Source: Chloroflexota bacterium (GTDB taxonomy: Bacteria; Chloroflexota; Anaerolineae; Anaerolineales; UBA11579). Taken from it: 64,000 nt of DNA. The DNA lies in contig JABFGG010000006.1 of NCBI GenBank assembly GCA_013112575.1, positions 210,741 to 274,740 on the forward strand, given 5' to 3'. Under the pieces are notes generated by a model, which ran no database searches, was not told where the DNA came from, and saw only the letters and a program-made list of their open reading frames with translations. Positions 1 through 9,011 of this stretch are shown here, piece by piece. Position 1 is the stretch's first letter, and each line of letters opens with the position of its first letter. Both the position numbers and the translations under genes were made by a program.

Positions 1-1164
1 GACCCTGCCATTCTCGCCAAGCACGCGTACTGGGCCAAGACGGGGGGTGATGTGGATGCCTTCTTCTTCAGCTTCTTCCAGTTCAAAGCGTGAGGCGGGT
101 AATTCATCCCAACTTTCAAGTGCTATGACGCGCACATTACCCACACCCAAACGCAAAGCTGTCCGCGCTACATCCAGGGCGGTGCGCACAGTATCTGCTT
201 CTTCATCCAGCCGAGCGTCTTTATCTTCAAGAGCTTCTGTTTGTTCTTCGGTAGCCATGCCCAGTCGTAAGGCCGTGCGAGCAGCATCCATAGCTACATC
301 GCCACCGCCCACGACAACAACGCGCTTGCCTAACTGGACCTGGTAACCCAAGTTGTAATTGAGCAACATGTCAACGGCAGGAACCACGCCGTCCAGGTCT
401 GAGCCTTCCACGTTCAGTTTGCGCCCCTGCATCAAACCTATCCCCAAGAACACAGCATCGAAATCGCTGCGCAGTTCTTTTAGAGTGATCGTCTCCCCAA
501 TACGGGTGTCATAATGAATCTTTACCCCGAGGTCAACGATGGCCTGCACTTCACTGTCCATCGCCTCCCAATCCATGCGGTAAATGGGCACGCCATAGCG
601 GATCATGCCGCCGGATTTGGGACCTGCTTCAAATATCTCTACTCTGTGACCCAATACAGACAGATCATGGGCGGTTGCTAAACTCGATGGCCCCGCCCCA
701 ATCACGGCAACACTTCCCCGTTTGCGACTGGGCTGGGCAGCCAATACCTCAAGCGTGTGACGCGACCAGGGGCCGGTTGAGAAATCCTGTCCAGAGACGG
801 GCTGTACTCCGTTACTCTGGATGACGGGTACTTCAATAGTGCCGGGCAAGCGTAAGAAGGCCTCGGGGCCATATTGTTCTGTGACAACGCGTTTCAGTGG
901 GCGGATGGCTACTGGTTCATGGTCTGGCCCTATCGACCCGCGGCGACAGGCTACCTCACAAGGGGCTCCGCAAATACGTCCACAAATTGTTGAAAGGGGA
1001 TTAGGATCTCGGGCGATCTGGTAACCTAATTCGATATTCCCCTGTGCGACCGCGGTCACGTAGCCACGCGCATCTGTCAGCACCGGACAGGCCGCCTGGC
1101 ACTTCACCATTTGACGGTAATAATCCTGATCTGGAACGATGACCGGGTAACGTTCTAGTGACAC
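1..1164 (-). CDS. Fe-S/FAD NAD(P)H oxidoreductase, glutamate synthase small-subunit (GltD) type, partial
   Basis: The frame is open from a GTG at 1164 to the window edge (388 codons, no stop), so the C-terminus lies outside. GGGAGG sits four bases before the GTG, which decides the start. An N-terminal cysteine set (C22, C26, then C61, C65, C69, C73 in CGRICGAPCEVAC) matches the double [4Fe-4S] domain of GltD-like proteins. GAGPSS at 156-161 is an FAD dinucleotide fold, and VVGGGDVAMDAAR further on is an NAD(P)H fold. Family knowledge: such proteins pass electrons from NAD(P)H to a partner, in GltB/GltD for glutamate synthesis, but many paralogues serve other oxidoreductases. The partner is not visible here. 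It lies downstream of a NarX-like two-component system on the same strand, but a terminator separates them. Confidence 0.85.
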   Translation of the reverse strand, partial: MSLERYPVIVPDQDYYRQMVKCQAACPVLTDARGYVTAVAQGNIELGYQIARDPNPLSTICGRICGAPCEVACRRGSIGPDHEPVAIRPLKRVVTEQYGPEAFLRLPGTIEVPVIQSNGVQPVSGQDFSTGPWSRHTLEVLAAQPSRKRGSVAVIGAGPSSLATAHDLSVLGHRVEIFEAGPKSGGMIRYGVPIYRMDWEAMDSEVQAIVDLGVKIHYDTRIGETITLKELRSDFDAVFLGIGLMQGRKLNVEGSDLDGVVPAVDMLLNYNLGYQVQLGKRVVVVGGGDVAMDAARTALRLGMATEEQTEALEDKDARLDEEADTVRTALDVARTALRLGVGNVRVIALESWDELPASRFELEEAEEEGIHITPRLGPVRVLGENGRV

Positions 1165-1258
1165 GCAGCCTCCCGAGGTATTGGATGAATTCAGTCTGGT
1201 TATAGAGTAGCAGGTAGGCCCTCTGTGTTGAATCCATCCATCCCTCTCAGAGGAATGA

Positions 1259-1288
1259 AAAAAGAGCGATTTTTTGATCGCTCTTTTT
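1259..1288 (-). terminator. Rho-independent terminator after the response regulator
   Basis: Perfect 12-base inverted repeat (AAAAAGAGCGAT at 1259-1270, complement at 1277-1288) with a 6-base loop and T/A-rich flanks. Read on the minus strand it follows the response-regulator stop at 1316 and precedes the oxidoreductase start at 1164, so it probably separates the two units. Confidence 0.85.
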
Positions 1289-1315
1289 GGCACAAGAACT
1301 AGTTCTTTTTACCCC

Positions 1316-1969
1316 CTACCACCATCCTTTTTGACGCGCCATGCGGGCAGCTTCCCGGCGGTTATTGACCTGTAACTTAGCAAGGATATTACGTATATGG
1401 CTTTTTACTGTGTGTAAACTGATGCGCAGATTCTCAGCAATGTCCTTGTCCGAATGTTTACTTACAACCAATTGCAGCACTTCCTGCTCACGGTCGGTCA
1501 AGGTTTCCAGGTCAACTTCGATGTCTGCGAAGGTTTGTTTACTCAATCTACGGAACTCCTCAAGCAAACGCCCGGCTAGTTCGGGAGAAAGCGCCGCCTC
1601 TCCCTCCAAAGCGCCGCGCAGCATTTGAAGCATCTCCCGAGAGCGGATGTTCTTGAGCAGATATCCCTGCGCACCATATTTAAGCGCCTGGAACAATTTC
1701 TCATCATCGTCACGTACGGTCAGCATGACGATCGTCACCCCCGGCATTTCATTCTTTATACGCAATGTAGCTTCAATGCCATCACAGGTTGGCATCTGCA
1801 CATCCATCAGGATCAGATCCGGTTCAAGCTCCTGTGATTTGACAATAGCCTCAAGGCCATCGTTGGCTTCGCCCACCACTTCCATATCAGGCTGTTCAGC
1901 AATGATTCCGGCAAGACCTTCCCGGAACAGGATATGATCGTCGGCCAACAGAACACGTGCAGGCTTCAT
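1316..1969 (-). CDS. NarL/LuxR-family response regulator
   Basis: 217 residues. The N-terminal receiver domain has the acidic pair D10/D11, phospho-acceptor D56 (LILMDVQMP), T84 and K106, all expected for a working phosphorylation site. The C-terminal LuxR-type helix-turn-helix (about 157-210) starts LTDREQEVLQLV and contains HTVKSHIRNILAKL as the recognition-helix region. It should bind DNA when phosphorylated by the adjacent kinase. Its ATG overlaps the kinase stop in an ATGA, so the two are translationally coupled. Targets cannot be read from the sequence; the oxidoreductase beyond the terminator is only a guess. Confidence 0.93.
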   Translation of the reverse strand: MKPARVLLADDHILFREGLAGIIAEQPDMEVVGEANDGLEAIVKSQELEPDLILMDVQMPTCDGIEATLRIKNEMPGVTIVMLTVRDDDEKLFQALKYGAQGYLLKNIRSREMLQMLRGALEGEAALSPELAGRLLEEFRRLSKQTFADIEVDLETLTDREQEVLQLVVSKHSDKDIAENLRISLHTVKSHIRNILAKLQVNNRREAARMARQKGWW

Positions 1970-3933
1970 GCGTTCACGATCTTTAATGGCGCATCAGAGG
2001 CCCACTTCAGCACTACCTGGGTGCCTTCGCCAGGAGTGGAATGGACATTTAATTCGCCGCCCAATCGTTTGGCACGCGCCTGCATGATCTGTAGGCCAAA
2101 GTGCTGGCGTCCATCGTCAGGTGTGATTGTGGGATCAAAACCATTGCCGTTATCTTCGACTGTAACGACATAATCCCCATTGTGCTCCGCCAGACATATA
2201 TCAATGCTTGATCCATTTGAATGCTGGTGGGCATTCAGCATGGCTTCTCCCACCACGCGCAGGATTTGCTCAGTAGTATCAATTTCCAGGCGCAAAGGTT
2301 GTTCAATTTCTGATGAGTACTGGAATTTGCTGCCATTGCGTTGGGTGAAATCATTGGCCAGCGCGTCCAGACGCTTTTGAAGGCTGCGCGGGGATGGTGG
2401 CTCTTCGATCAGCGTGGTGATGGCATTGCGCACATCCTCGGTTGCCTGGTCAATGATCTGGCGTGTTTTCTCCAGACGGGAGATCGCGTCCAAATCCTGA
2501 TCATTTTCTACACTGTCACTGATCTTGTCTACGCTGAGCCCCAGGTAGCTCAGAGTCTGCCCAAGTCCATCGTGCATATCGGCAGCGATGCGGTGTCGTT
2601 CTTCCAAAGCGGCGACGCGCTCAGCCTGTGCATATAAACGCGCATTCTCCAGAGCAATGGCAGCAGAGTTGGCTAGTTTGGTCAATAGCAGCCTGGCTTC
2701 CTCCGAGAATGCATCGGTCTCAGAACTGCCCACACATAAGGCCCCGATCACGCGGTTGCCAACACGCAGTGGAGCTGCCAATTGGCTATTACGGAATGAT
2801 GGAGCCAATACCTGACAAAAGCCCCCGCATTCTCCATGTTCGCATGCTGTGGCTGAATCGCCGGAAAGCACCTGGAGAGCTAATGGCGAGTTAGACTTCA
2901 TCTGGTGTTCGATTACGGCATCTGAAGGGCCACTGTGGGCCCCCACGCTGAGGAAGCCTGCGCTGCCATCCAACATGCACAGGGTAGCGCTTTCTGCTTC
3001 CAATAGCTCCTGCGCTTTTTCAGTTACCGAGCCCAAGACTTCCTGAACGTCGAGCCTGGAAGAAATATCACGGCTGACTTCATATAGCGCTTCCAGCTCG
3101 CGTGTTCGTTGTGTCACACGGTCTTCAAGCGTTTTCGTCCATGCCTTGGACCGTTCTTGGGATACCCTCAATTGGTCGCGCATCGACTCAAGAGTTTGAC
3201 TGAGGACTTCTGTCTCCTGGAGACCTTCTATGTGAATAGGTGTTTCTATGTCGCCCGTCCTGATACGCTCAGCAGCTTGTTGCAAAGTTTGAAGGGGGTC
3301 CAACATAGCCCTGCGAGTTAGCCATGCACCAAAGGCAAGCAAAATTAGTGCACTTATGAAAAAGCCGATCTGCACACTGCGTAGGCGATTGACTTTTTGG
3401 GTTGCAGCATTCTCAAAAAGACGAACCGCACTGTCTGTTTCAGTTATCAGCTGCGTGGCAATGGTCTCAACCTGCTGAAGCGCGGTTGCGTAATCAATGG
3501 TATTTTGCTCCTTGGAGGTCACAAGGTCTAAAGCAGCAAGATAATCTTCCCAGGTATCGCGAACCGAAACGAGTTGAGTTTGAATTGCCGTTGAGCTACT
3601 TGCAGAAACATCAATAGTTTCGCCAGGTGAGTAAGGGGCCTGCCCGCCTTGTTCGAAGGCTACCAATGTGTCTTCAAATGTGTGAACCGCGCCTTGAAGT
3701 TCAATTGATGTCTGATCTGCATTATCTGTTTGCAAGTCCCCAGCCAAACGTGTCATTTGTTGAACTAACATGCGCTGGCGACCTGCCAGGTTGATGATGA
3801 CCGCATCCTGTTTCTGCGCTTCGATCCCCCAAAAAGTTACACCTACAGACAACGTGACTAACAGAACAAAGGCAAGGAATAATAGCCCCAGCCAGCCCTG
3901 AATACTGCGAGGTCTTCTTATATATTCAGTCAT
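1966..3933 (-). CDS. NarX-like membrane sensor histidine kinase (PilJ-type sensor, HAMP, GAF, HisKA_3)
   Basis: 655 residues. Membrane helices at about 14-36 and 187-207 bracket an extracellular helical sensor domain that contains NLAGRQRMLVQQMTRLAG (48-65), the P-box-like motif shared by NarX/NarQ nitrate sensors and PilJ domains. A HAMP linker (about 205-260), a GAF domain (about 285-435), a HisKA_3 box with H454 in MHDGLGQTLS, and an HATPase domain with DNGNGF follow. The GAF carries a tight cysteine cluster C364, C369, C373. No Shine-Dalgarno site is evident before the ATG. Ligand unknown: nitrate or another anion is suggested only by the P-box resemblance. It is coupled to the response regulator by a 4-base overlap. 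Confidence 0.9.
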   Translation of the reverse strand: MTEYIRRPRSIQGWLGLLFLAFVLLVTLSVGVTFWGIEAQKQDAVIINLAGRQRMLVQQMTRLAGDLQTDNADQTSIELQGAVHTFEDTLVAFEQGGQAPYSPGETIDVSASSSTAIQTQLVSVRDTWEDYLAALDLVTSKEQNTIDYATALQQVETIATQLITETDSAVRLFENAATQKVNRLRSVQIGFFISALILLAFGAWLTRRAMLDPLQTLQQAAERIRTGDIETPIHIEGLQETEVLSQTLESMRDQLRVSQERSKAWTKTLEDRVTQRTRELEALYEVSRDISSRLDVQEVLGSVTEKAQELLEAESATLCMLDGSAGFLSVGAHSGPSDAVIEHQMKSNSPLALQVLSGDSATACEHGECGGFCQVLAPSFRNSQLAAPLRVGNRVIGALCVGSSETDAFSEEARLLLTKLANSAAIALENARLYAQAERVAALEERHRIAADMHDGLGQTLSYLGLSVDKISDSVENDQDLDAISRLEKTRQIIDQATEDVRNAITTLIEEPPSPRSLQKRLDALANDFTQRNGSKFQYSSEIEQPLRLEIDTTEQILRVVGEAMLNAHQHSNGSSIDICLAEHNGDYVVTVEDNGNGFDPTITPDDGRQHFGLQIMQARAKRLGGELNVHSTPGEGTQVVLKWASDAPLKIVNA

Positions 3934-4049
3934 TGTCTGTTTGATTCAATATTGTGCCGATAAAAATTATACACGACAGGACTGATAGTTCTTAGGGTTT
4001 TTGATTTTGGTAGGAATGGATGATTAAGCAGAAGACCATTTCATCAATT

Positions 4050-5228
4050 CTACTTCCCAACGAACACATCATCGACAAGGATAGTAGCTTCTGCATCTGC
4101 CTCATCTCATACACCAATTTCACGGTTTATCGGCGCAGTTGCTAATTCCTGAGGATTCGAAACCTCATATTCTCCGATGATTTGTCCATCCAATAGGCAA
4201 GCTATGCGTTCAGCATTGTCGTTGACTACAAGGGATACCTCATACCAGGTGCTGTAGGCAACTACTTGCTGTGCCTCATACACCAGATGGTCCTGGCGGG
4301 CCTCGCCGAGACGCAAATCTATAATGTTAAATAGGATATGCACCGAATTAAAATCCGCCAATATGCCACACGAGGCAGCCCAACCACCATCTGGAAACTC
4401 TGTAGTTATTCGTAATACCGTACCAGCAAAACCACCATTATGTGTATCCAACAATTGCATTATTGCAGATAAGCTGCCCAGTTCAGCGCCAGCAACAGAC
4501 AACGGCTGCTTGACACGCAATGTGCAACCTGAAAATAATTCGAGTTTGTCGTGGGAGATTTGGAGCACACCATCCTGTTGAACTAATTCACAATTTGATT
4601 CTGGCCCAACTCTTTCTGTCCATTTACTTGGATTATAAGCATCGTCAAAACTTGTTTCACTAAAGTCATCATATAGATTTTGCTCCATAGGCAAAACCAT
4701 GCCAATCTCACGGGAAAGAACACCCCCTCGCAGAAGGGCCAAGCCAGCGCTCACCAGAACCACAACCAGGAATGCAATAAGTGATAAGCGCTTCACCATC
4801 GTCTGGGTCAGCCCGGACAATTTTCTCGGCGCCACCTGGGCTGGTGTCTTCGTGGAAATTCTTTGCTCAGGTAGTTCGTTAACCTGAAATCGCGCTGAGC
4901 GAATCTCCTCGAACAAGGCTGTGGTCTCTGCCGTTGGTTCAGCCTCAAATTCAATTGCCAATACCTTTCTGCAGTGTTCGTATTGGGCCAATGCAGCAGT
5001 GCGCTCACCACGCAAAGCAAGAACGTGCATAAGTTGCCGGTGAGCTTTCTCTCGCCAGGGTTCCAATTCCAGTTTTCGGCGAGCATATTGCTCGGCGTTG
5101 TCGTTCTGTTGCTGCTCTATGAAGATTTCCGTCAACTGGTGCAACCCATCTAACACCTTGCATGTTGGTTCATCTCTTAGTTCACCCTGTAATATGTCCA
5201 AGAGATGTTGAAGACGTACAGTCTCTGG
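4050..5228 (-). pseudogene. Truncated BTAD-domain regulator with membrane helix and lectin-like C-terminal domain
   Basis: The frame is blocked upstream by a stop at 5229-5231 and the only plausible starts are weak (TTG at 5201). It opens in the middle of a bacterial transcriptional activator (BTAD/TPR) domain: YARRKLELEPWREKAHRQLM and the following helices are typical of AfsR/SARP regulators, but the DNA-binding half is missing. A membrane helix (about residues 131-155 from 5201) follows, then a beta-rich domain resembling concanavalin/laminin-G folds. A TGA at 4107-4109 interrupts it; the same frame then continues with 18 sensible codons ending LVDDVFVGK before a TAG at 4050. Loss of the head plus an internal stop make it most likely a decaying gene. 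Confidence 0.7.
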
Positions 5229-5278
5229 TTAGATAATCAGAAACAGCGCATGGCGAGAATACAATGTATTTGCAATAC

Positions 5279-5306
5279 AAAAAGGACCTCTTTTGAGGCC
5301 CTTTTT
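5279..5306 (-). terminator. Rho-independent terminator after the secreted Ig-like protein
   Basis: Twelve-base arms (5279-5290 and 5295-5306) with one mismatch and a TTTT loop; on the minus strand the right arm ends in a run of T. It lies 17 bases past the stop at 5323. Confidence 0.8.
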
Positions 5307-5322
5307 GTAGCAGTTGAGCAGC

Positions 5323-6687
5323 TTAGTCTTTGGGTATGGCACAGGTGACATAGGCGGTGATGCTGCGAGTTGCGCCTGTGGTGCTGCCATCTTCCGAATT
5401 GTAGGTGTTCAGGTTCCATGCCTGTACATAGGTCTTATTGTTGCCAATGAACAATTCGGAAATAACCATATTGCTCTCATATGGGTAGACATCAGCACTC
5501 GTATTGAAGCCGGGCGATGTAGCCTGCTCAACACCGTCTGGGCTAACGCTGCAGGACGGAGACCAAAGACCAGCGTTCTGATTCGGGTGGAGGGTTGTAG
5601 ATGCATGGGCGGACGTTACGTTGGGACCTTCTGGAAGACTATCCACAAAAGCGCCGGAAAAGTGAGTGCCATCACCGTTGCAGATCGCGTAACCGGTCAT
5701 CGCAATGGGCGTGTCCCCAAAATTGCCCGCGACAATGCGGAAATACTCACCGAATGGTCGCAATCGATAGAGGCTCAGTTCTTCTGAGGCCGGATAGGAA
5801 AAACCGCCGCCAATCGCTTCCATATCGATAGGGCATGCAACAACGTGCGCCTCGCCATGATGATCCAGTGTGAGGTCGGCAGTGTGGATCGTGATAACAC
5901 CTTGGGGATTGGACAAGCAGCGAGCGTATACACCGACCAACACCGGCTCGCTCGTATCTTTGCTAAAGCGGACCTGCCAGCCCGTGGTGCCTGCCGGGCG
6001 GGATTCGTACACACGGGTGGTGTCATCAGCCAGGAAGTCGAAATACCAACCGCCGCCGGTCACCAGGCTGCCTACCGGGCAATCCACGAAGGCCGAACCC
6101 AGTTGTGTGTCAATGACGCCATGTAGGGAGACCGTAAACAATTCCGGTTTCGTATAGGGCGGTAAAAAGCCGTCCGGGGAGCCAGGGTCAAAGGGCTGGG
6201 GGCCGACCGTCAATGGGGGATCTTCCTCAGGGAGCGGTGGCTCATGCCGCCCAGGATTGTCAAAACCATCGATCGCGGGCGCGGAAACGATGATCTGCAC
6301 CTGTAGGCGGGGGCCGAAATAGCCATCTTTCGCAGACAGACGCCAGAGACCGGCATATTCCCCAGCTTGTTCGGGGGCCTGCAAATCAAAGCTCAGTTCA
6401 GCGCTCTCGCCGGGATACAGACTGCTGAGCGCATAGCCGCGCGGCCCGCTGAAGCGGCTGTCATCCACAAAGTGAAGCTGCACGCCATGGGGCCAGGGGC
6501 AATCACCATTGTTCTCGATCAGCCAGCTGTGCCGCACGACCTCACCGGGGGACAATTCGTAGCTGGCATTGCCAGAAACGAGGGCCGCAGAGGGCACACA
6601 GCGCTGTTTTGAGGGAGCCGCAAAGGTGGTCTGGGGAATGGCAAAGGCCAGGGCCAGAAGCAGGAAAATAATACGGTTGTTCTTCAT
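5323..6687 (-). CDS. Secreted protein with NBR1-type Ig-like domain and three C-terminal repeats
   Basis: 454 residues, ATG preceded by GGAGG at six bases. A signal peptide (about 1-23, ending TTFA) is followed by an NBR1-type Ig-like domain (about 35-140): HSWLIENNGDCPWPHG, then the LYPGESAELSF and AGEYAGLWRL strands. After a proline-rich linker come three related units of about 75 residues, each opening with a Cys-Pro or Cys-containing turn and closing with a tyrosine-x-cysteine strand (VYARCLS, GYAICN, AYVTCAI); the first two contain GGGW or GGGF. The Ig-like domain is common in secreted Chloroflexota proteins. It probably acts as an extracellular binding or structural protein; no catalytic motif was seen. 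Confidence 0.75.
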   Translation of the reverse strand: MKNNRIIFLLLALAFAIPQTTFAAPSKQRCVPSAALVSGNASYELSPGEVVRHSWLIENNGDCPWPHGVQLHFVDDSRFSGPRGYALSSLYPGESAELSFDLQAPEQAGEYAGLWRLSAKDGYFGPRLQVQIIVSAPAIDGFDNPGRHEPPLPEEDPPLTVGPQPFDPGSPDGFLPPYTKPELFTVSLHGVIDTQLGSAFVDCPVGSLVTGGGWYFDFLADDTTRVYESRPAGTTGWQVRFSKDTSEPVLVGVYARCLSNPQGVITIHTADLTLDHHGEAHVVACPIDMEAIGGGFSYPASEELSLYRLRPFGEYFRIVAGNFGDTPIAMTGYAICNGDGTHFSGAFVDSLPEGPNVTSAHASTTLHPNQNAGLWSPSCSVSPDGVEQATSPGFNTSADVYPYESNMVISELFIGNNKTYVQAWNLNTYNSEDGSTTGATRSITAYVTCAIPKD

Positions 6688-6867
6688 CTCGCACCTCCGT
6701 CGAACTTTTGGTTCGACTGCGCAGTGTGCTTATCAAACTGCGCCTTATGTGGTTGGTTCACATTTCCAACGGGGGAGGGGAGACGAGGTTATCAGGATGG
6801 GGTGTGGTGATTTAGTACTATGCTTAGTGTTGGTAAAGTATTTAGATGCTAAAGTATGGGGTAACTT

Positions 6868-7139
6868 TTGAAGCCTTTTTTCGAGTTTATAAATAAGGAT
6901 AGTGGCTTATCTGAAAGTTCGATAAGGTCATATGCAAACGCGCTTGAGAAGTTTCATGCTTTTTTGGTTGCTGAGAAACTGCATCAGAAAGATGACAATA
7001 TCTCCAAATCTCCAAAGCCGCAATAAACTTCGTAGAACCATATATTAAGCATTTAGGCTAATTTGGAGTAAGGACTGAGTGGCGTCATCTGCATGTTTTA
7101 AAGCAATGGTATCGGTATATTGTAGATACCTGTGAATAA
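6868..7139 (+). pseudogene. Remnant of a tyrosine recombinase N-terminal (core-binding) domain
   Basis: From a TTG at 6868 the frame reads 52 codons to a TAA at 7024, including GLSESSIRSYANALEKFHAF, the shape of the SAM-like core-binding domain of phage integrases. Shifting one base back, the frame from 7008 continues KAAINFVEPYIKHLG, meets a TAA at 7059, and continues TEWRHLHVLKQWYRYIVD to a TAA at 7137. Together these give the expected order of helices of that domain, broken by a frameshift and stops. The catalytic half is absent. It sits just upstream of a toxin-antitoxin pair, 2 kb from an intact recombinase. Confidence 0.5.
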
Positions 7140-7316
7140 GTCATGGCCAGTTTTCCCCAGAAATACCCCCCATATGTGGGATCCGTCTGGTTTTGAAGAA
7201 GGTAATATTGGCACCACGGTCAATATATTTGACGTCCTACAATCTATGCAAAACTATTGTGCGCGGCCAAGTCATTACTTAATATAGTAATACTTATATT
7301 GGGCAATCTATCGTAC

Positions 7317-7345
7317 TTGCTAACCCTACCATCTAAGTATATAAT
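7317..7345 (+). promoter_or_regulatory. Sigma-70-type promoter for the antitoxin-toxin operon
   Basis: TTGCTA at 7317-7322 and a perfect TATAAT at 7340-7345 are spaced by 17 bases, about 35 bases before the antitoxin start codon. Confidence 0.6.
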
Positions 7346-7380
7346 GTAGTCACGGATGTAACCACATTGGAGGTGTGAAC

Positions 7381-7653
7381 TTGAACGACTTAGGAATTCG
7401 GGAACTTAAAGCGAAAGCCTCAGAGATCCTGCGCACTGTCCGTGAGCAGGGGAGTCGCTATGTCATTACACACCGCGGCCGGCCCATCGCTATTTTGAGC
7501 CCAGTGGAAACAATTGAGCGGAGCACGATCGATCCGGAATCAGAGAATGGGGAGAACCGATGGCAAGAGCTAGAGGACCTGGGCCACAAGATCAGCGTGG
7601 CTTGGCAATCGGAACAAAGCAGCGCCGAAATCCTTGCAGCAATGAGACGTTAG
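7381..7653 (+). CDS. Phd/YefM-family antitoxin
   Basis: About 90 residues. The TTG at 7381 is preferred over the GTG at 7375 because TTGGAGG ends at 7373, leaving seven bases to the TTG but only one to the GTG. The protein opens with GIRELKAKASEILRTVREQG and RGRPIAILSP, the DNA-binding fold of Phd/YefM antitoxins; the C-terminal tail (WQELEDL onward) would wrap the toxin. It lies four bases upstream of a PIN-domain toxin and should both neutralise it and repress the shared promoter. Confidence 0.85.
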   Translation: MNDLGIRELKAKASEILRTVREQGSRYVITHRGRPIAILSPVETIERSTIDPESENGENRWQELEDLGHKISVAWQSEQSSAEILAAMRR

Positions 7654-7656
7654 CAT

Positions 7657-8100
7657 ATGCAAGGCCCAGTTACCATCGATGCGAGCGTTTTCCTCAATGC
7701 ATACAATGAGGAAGAGGAGGGGCAGCCAGAAAGTCAAAGATTGTTATCGAACCTGAGACAGGCAGCTACGCCAATGATCTGTCCAACACTGCTACTCCCT
7801 GAGGTATCCGCCACAATAAGTCGTGGCACAGGCAATCCTGAACTAGCGCAACAGTTTTCTGCCTCTCTACAGCATCTACCACACATGGTGCTGGTACAAC
7901 TGGATCACAAACTCGCCGGAGAAGCTTCAGCTATAGCAGCAAATCAACGTTTGCGTGGCAGCGATGCAGTCTACGCGGCTGTGGCCGTGCGCTTTGCTAG
8001 CACATTGATCACTCTAGACAAAGAAATGCATGACAGGGCTGCGGATCAAGTTGAGACACGCTATCCTGTCGAAGTACTGGCTGATCTTGGATATGATTGA
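7657..8100 (+). CDS. PIN-domain toxin (VapC type)
   Basis: 147 residues, close to the usual 130-150. Acidic residues of the PIN nuclease site are visible: D8 in TIDASVFLNAY, E in LLLPEVSA, D in GSDAVYAAVA and D in LITLDKEM. The family cleaves RNA, often tRNA. It forms a type II module with the Phd-type antitoxin immediately upstream. The start ATG follows the antitoxin stop by three bases, so translation probably depends on readthrough of ribosomes from the antitoxin. Confidence 0.88.
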   Translation: MQGPVTIDASVFLNAYNEEEEGQPESQRLLSNLRQAATPMICPTLLLPEVSATISRGTGNPELAQQFSASLQHLPHMVLVQLDHKLAGEASAIAANQRLRGSDAVYAAVAVRFASTLITLDKEMHDRAADQVETRYPVEVLADLGYD

Positions 8101-8249
8101 GGCAACACACTAAATGCATCCCGGTTGAATTACATATCAGGCTGCACTATTGACATCGACGATTGTGCACTAAGTGCTCTTCTCAAATGTAAGAAGAGAC
8201 AAGTGAGTGAGGGGAATGGCTATGAATACGACCACCCGTTCTAAAACTC

Positions 8250-8281
8250 ATGGTTAGGATAATTAGTCTTATCCTAACCAT
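8250..8281. repeat. Perfect 13-base inverted repeat between the two toxin-antitoxin modules
   Basis: ATGGTTAGGATAA (8250-8262), a 6-base spacer and its exact complement (8269-8281). There is no T tract on either side, so an operator or a protein-binding hairpin is as likely as a terminator. The rest of 8101-8382 holds no recognisable gene. Confidence 0.6.
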
Positions 8282-8382
8282 AAGGCCTGCGTATAGCCAT
8301 ATTCAGTTAACTGTACCTCCCAACTCAAAATCAAAAATCAATCCAACATACAATTCACTAGGGGAGCCATTTTATTTGTATA

Positions 8383-8691
8383 ATGAGCCAGATGAACTAC
8401 TCAGAGCTCCTCAAGCACCGTGACGATCTCAAACGAATCGCTGCAAAGTACAAAATCCGCGAAATCTACGTGATTGGCTCGGTTGCGCGCGACCAGACCT
8501 CATCTTCCAGTGATATAGATTTTTTAATCGAGCTGGCCGAGGGCGCTTCTGCCTTGGGTGTTGGCGGATTCAGTTATGAAGCTGAAAAGCTATTGGGAAT
8601 TTCCGTAGATGTCATTCCAAGCTTTGCTTTGCCGGGCATCAGCGATGGGCAGTTCAAAGCGAACATTGAAGACGATGCAATTGCCTTATGA
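8383..8691 (+). CDS. MntA-type minimal nucleotidyltransferase antitoxin
   Basis: 102 residues. GSVARDQTSSSSDIDFLIEL carries the GSx(10)DxD signature of minimal nucleotidyltransferases. In characterised HepT/MntA pairs this enzyme adds AMP to a tyrosine of the HEPN toxin and so inactivates it. The frame ends in an ATGA overlap with the HEPN gene. A TATAAT at 8379-8384 overlaps the first ATG; if it is a real -10 box, translation may instead begin at the second ATG (8392) on a nearly leaderless mRNA. Confidence 0.85.
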   Translation: MSQMNYSELLKHRDDLKRIAAKYKIREIYVIGSVARDQTSSSSDIDFLIELAEGASALGVGGFSYEAEKLLGISVDVIPSFALPGISDGQFKANIEDDAIAL

Positions 8692-9011
8692 GGATGACCA
8701 AACGCCTGGAGGATATGCTTTCAGCGATACAAGCGATTGAGGGATACCAGGTATCTTCCTTCGAAGAATTCAAGGGCGACGAGAGAACCCAGGACGCAGT
8801 CATGTACAATTTGATCATCCTGGGAGAAGCAGCAAACCAAATTGAGGATAGTTTTCGTGAAGAACATCCAAAAGTGCCCTGGTCCTCGATAATCGGCACA
8901 CGCAATGTGATCGTGCATGGATACGATCAGGTCAAATTGCAGATCGTTTGGGAGATCATTCAGCGCGACCTGCAGGAACTGAAGCAAAGCATATTAGATC
9001 TGCTGGAATAG
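8688..9011 (+). CDS. HEPN-domain toxin (HepT/DUF86 family)
   Basis: 107 residues, all-helical, with RNVIVHGY near the C-terminus: the Rx4HxY active site of HEPN ribonucleases and the tyrosine modified by MntA in related systems. It begins inside the stop of the nucleotidyltransferase gene (ATGA), as usual for this pair. Family knowledge: the toxin cleaves RNA (tRNA in studied cases) and dimerises. The pair lies directly upstream of an integrase, consistent with an island stabilised by addiction modules. Confidence 0.88.
   Translation: MRMTKRLEDMLSAIQAIEGYQVSSFEEFKGDERTQDAVMYNLIILGEAANQIEDSFREEHPKVPWSSIIGTRNVIVHGYDQVKLQIVWEIIQRDLQELKQSILDLLE

Noticed and set aside
1001..1237. Minus-strand frame of 78 codons near the first gene
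   Set aside because: It is out of phase with the oxidoreductase that carries the Fe-S and FAD motifs across the same DNA.
4107..4109. TGA as a selenocysteine codon in the BTAD-lectin gene
   Set aside because: The gene also lacks its N-terminal half and a start with a ribosome site, no selenocysteine-type hairpin follows, and the position is not a catalytic site; decay is simpler.
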